Below, piece by piece: positions 5,837 through 6,079 of a stretch of DNA of 6,079 nt. Numbering within the stretch: the first letter of the stretch is position 1; the number at the start of each line of letters is the position of its first letter. Made by a program: the position numbers and the translations under genes. The stretch is taken from NCBI GenBank assembly GCA_945878965.1, contig CAMCUJ010000093.1, forward strand, positions 1-6,079, in the 5' to 3' direction. Below the pieces are notes generated by a model. That model was not told the DNA's origin. It did no database searches and was given only the letters and a program-made list of their open reading frames with translations. The DNA is from an uncultured Clostridia bacterium (GTDB lineage Bacteria > Bacillota > Clostridia > Monoglobales > Monoglobaceae).

Positions 5837-6079
5837 TATATTTGTTCCTTTTGCTCGTCCAAAAGGAACCGAAAACGACGGTCGGGGGAATCCCCCGACG
5901 CCCCCAAGCGTTCCTAAAGGATTTACGCTTGTTATATTCGGATTTTTATATCACGTCAGGCGTGAGCTTTGCTTTATAGAACGTATCCTCAAAGAGAACG
6001 CTTCTTTTGAGCTAAGTCAGTGGATTAATTCAATAAGGCGCAGAGCGCCGTTATTCAACGTTTTCGGTGGGAAAAAGGT
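5820..6079 (+). other. Open reading frame without a start codon, running off the right edge
   Basis: The frame that begins after the stop at 5817-5819 stays open for 86 codons to the window end. It contains no ATG, GTG or TTG, and its first codons overlap the -10 box of the promoter at 5808-5836. From 5841 it reads FVPFARPKGTENDGRGNPPT, and nearer the edge LKENASFELSQWINSIRRR. It passes through all the palindromes listed for this stretch. It could be a remnant of a coding sequence, the coding-looking strand of a dispersed repeat, or chance. I have a vague impression of similar hypothetical proteins in gut Clostridia, which I cannot verify. I assign no function. Confidence 0.35.
5844..6055. 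repeat. Cluster of inverted repeats, candidate dispersed repeat or structured RNA
   Basis: The gene-free right end holds successive dyads. They are GTTCCTTTT / AAAAGGAAC (5844-5852 and 5861-5869, 9 bp perfect); GTCGGGGGA / TCCCCCGAC (5881-5889 and 5891-5899); CAAGCGT / ACGCTTG (5905-5911 and 5925-5931); TCACG / CGTGA (5951-5955 and 5961-5965); an imperfect CTCAAAGAG hairpin (5988-6011); and AATAAGGCGC / GCGCC-G-TTATT (6032-6041 and 6045-6055). The stretch is clearly more GC-rich than the AT-rich DNA at 5640-5840. None has a T run that would make it an obvious terminator. I see no core motif of tmRNA, RNase P RNA or SRP RNA. Confidence 0.5.

Noticed and set aside
5844..5869. GTTCCTTTT/AAAAGGAAC hairpin as a minus-strand terminator for a gene to the right
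   Set aside because: On the minus strand it is followed by AAATATAATT rather than a U run, and no minus-strand gene runs up to it: the edge frame stops after about 20 codons.
5828..5917. 29-residue open frame starting with ATG at 5828
   Set aside because: Its start codon sits between and overlaps promoter elements, upstream of the predicted transcription start. It has no ribosome site, and the arginine-rich product looks like read-through of the palindromes.

Overview
The window carries a complete six-gene Rnf operon on the minus strand, in the order rnfC-rnfD-rnfG-rnfE-rnfA-rnfB. Rnf is the membrane ferredoxin:NAD+ oxidoreductase that couples electron transfer to ion export. The minus-strand start of a ClC-type chloride channel or Cl-/H+ exchanger gene follows and is cut by the left edge. 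The gene order, a roughly 440-residue RnfC, a 301-residue RnfB with many cysteines, strong AGGAGG-type ribosome sites and AT-rich intergenic DNA suggest an anaerobic member of the Clostridia (Bacillota), probably gut-associated. That placement is inference; no rRNA or marker gene is present.

Layout, left to right on the + strand: 1-271 clc (minus, first 90 codons). 303-335 a strong hairpin followed by a short U run, the likely terminator of the rnf transcript. 360-1265 rnfB. 1300-1893 rnfA. 1886-2497 rnfE. 2497-3207 rnfG. 3207-4223 rnfD. 4275-5597 rnfC. 5598-5731 the AT-rich leader and a good sigma-A-type promoter for the operon. 5808-5836 a perfect-consensus divergent promoter on the plus strand. 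5837-6079 a hairpin-rich, more GC-rich stretch with no conventional gene, possibly a dispersed repeat or an RNA, running off the right edge. Junctions from rnfD through rnfA are overlapping (1-nt TAATG at rnfD/rnfG and rnfG/rnfE, 8 nt at rnfE/rnfA), while rnfC-rnfD (51 nt) and rnfA-rnfB (34 nt) have short gaps.

The gene products form one machine. RnfB takes electrons from reduced ferredoxin through its Fe-S clusters. RnfA and RnfE hold a paired cysteine site for an intramembrane [2Fe-2S] cluster. RnfG and RnfD carry covalent FMN on threonines. RnfC, with two [4Fe-4S] clusters and a nucleotide/FMN-binding core, reduces NAD+. All key cofactor residues are present, with one deviation: in RnfG the aspartate that usually begins the flavinylation motif is alanine. 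The flavin transferase gene (apbE) is not in the window.

Most of the window is ordinary core energy metabolism. The least explained part is the right end, where a textbook-perfect promoter faces a structured region whose only long open frame has no start codon.
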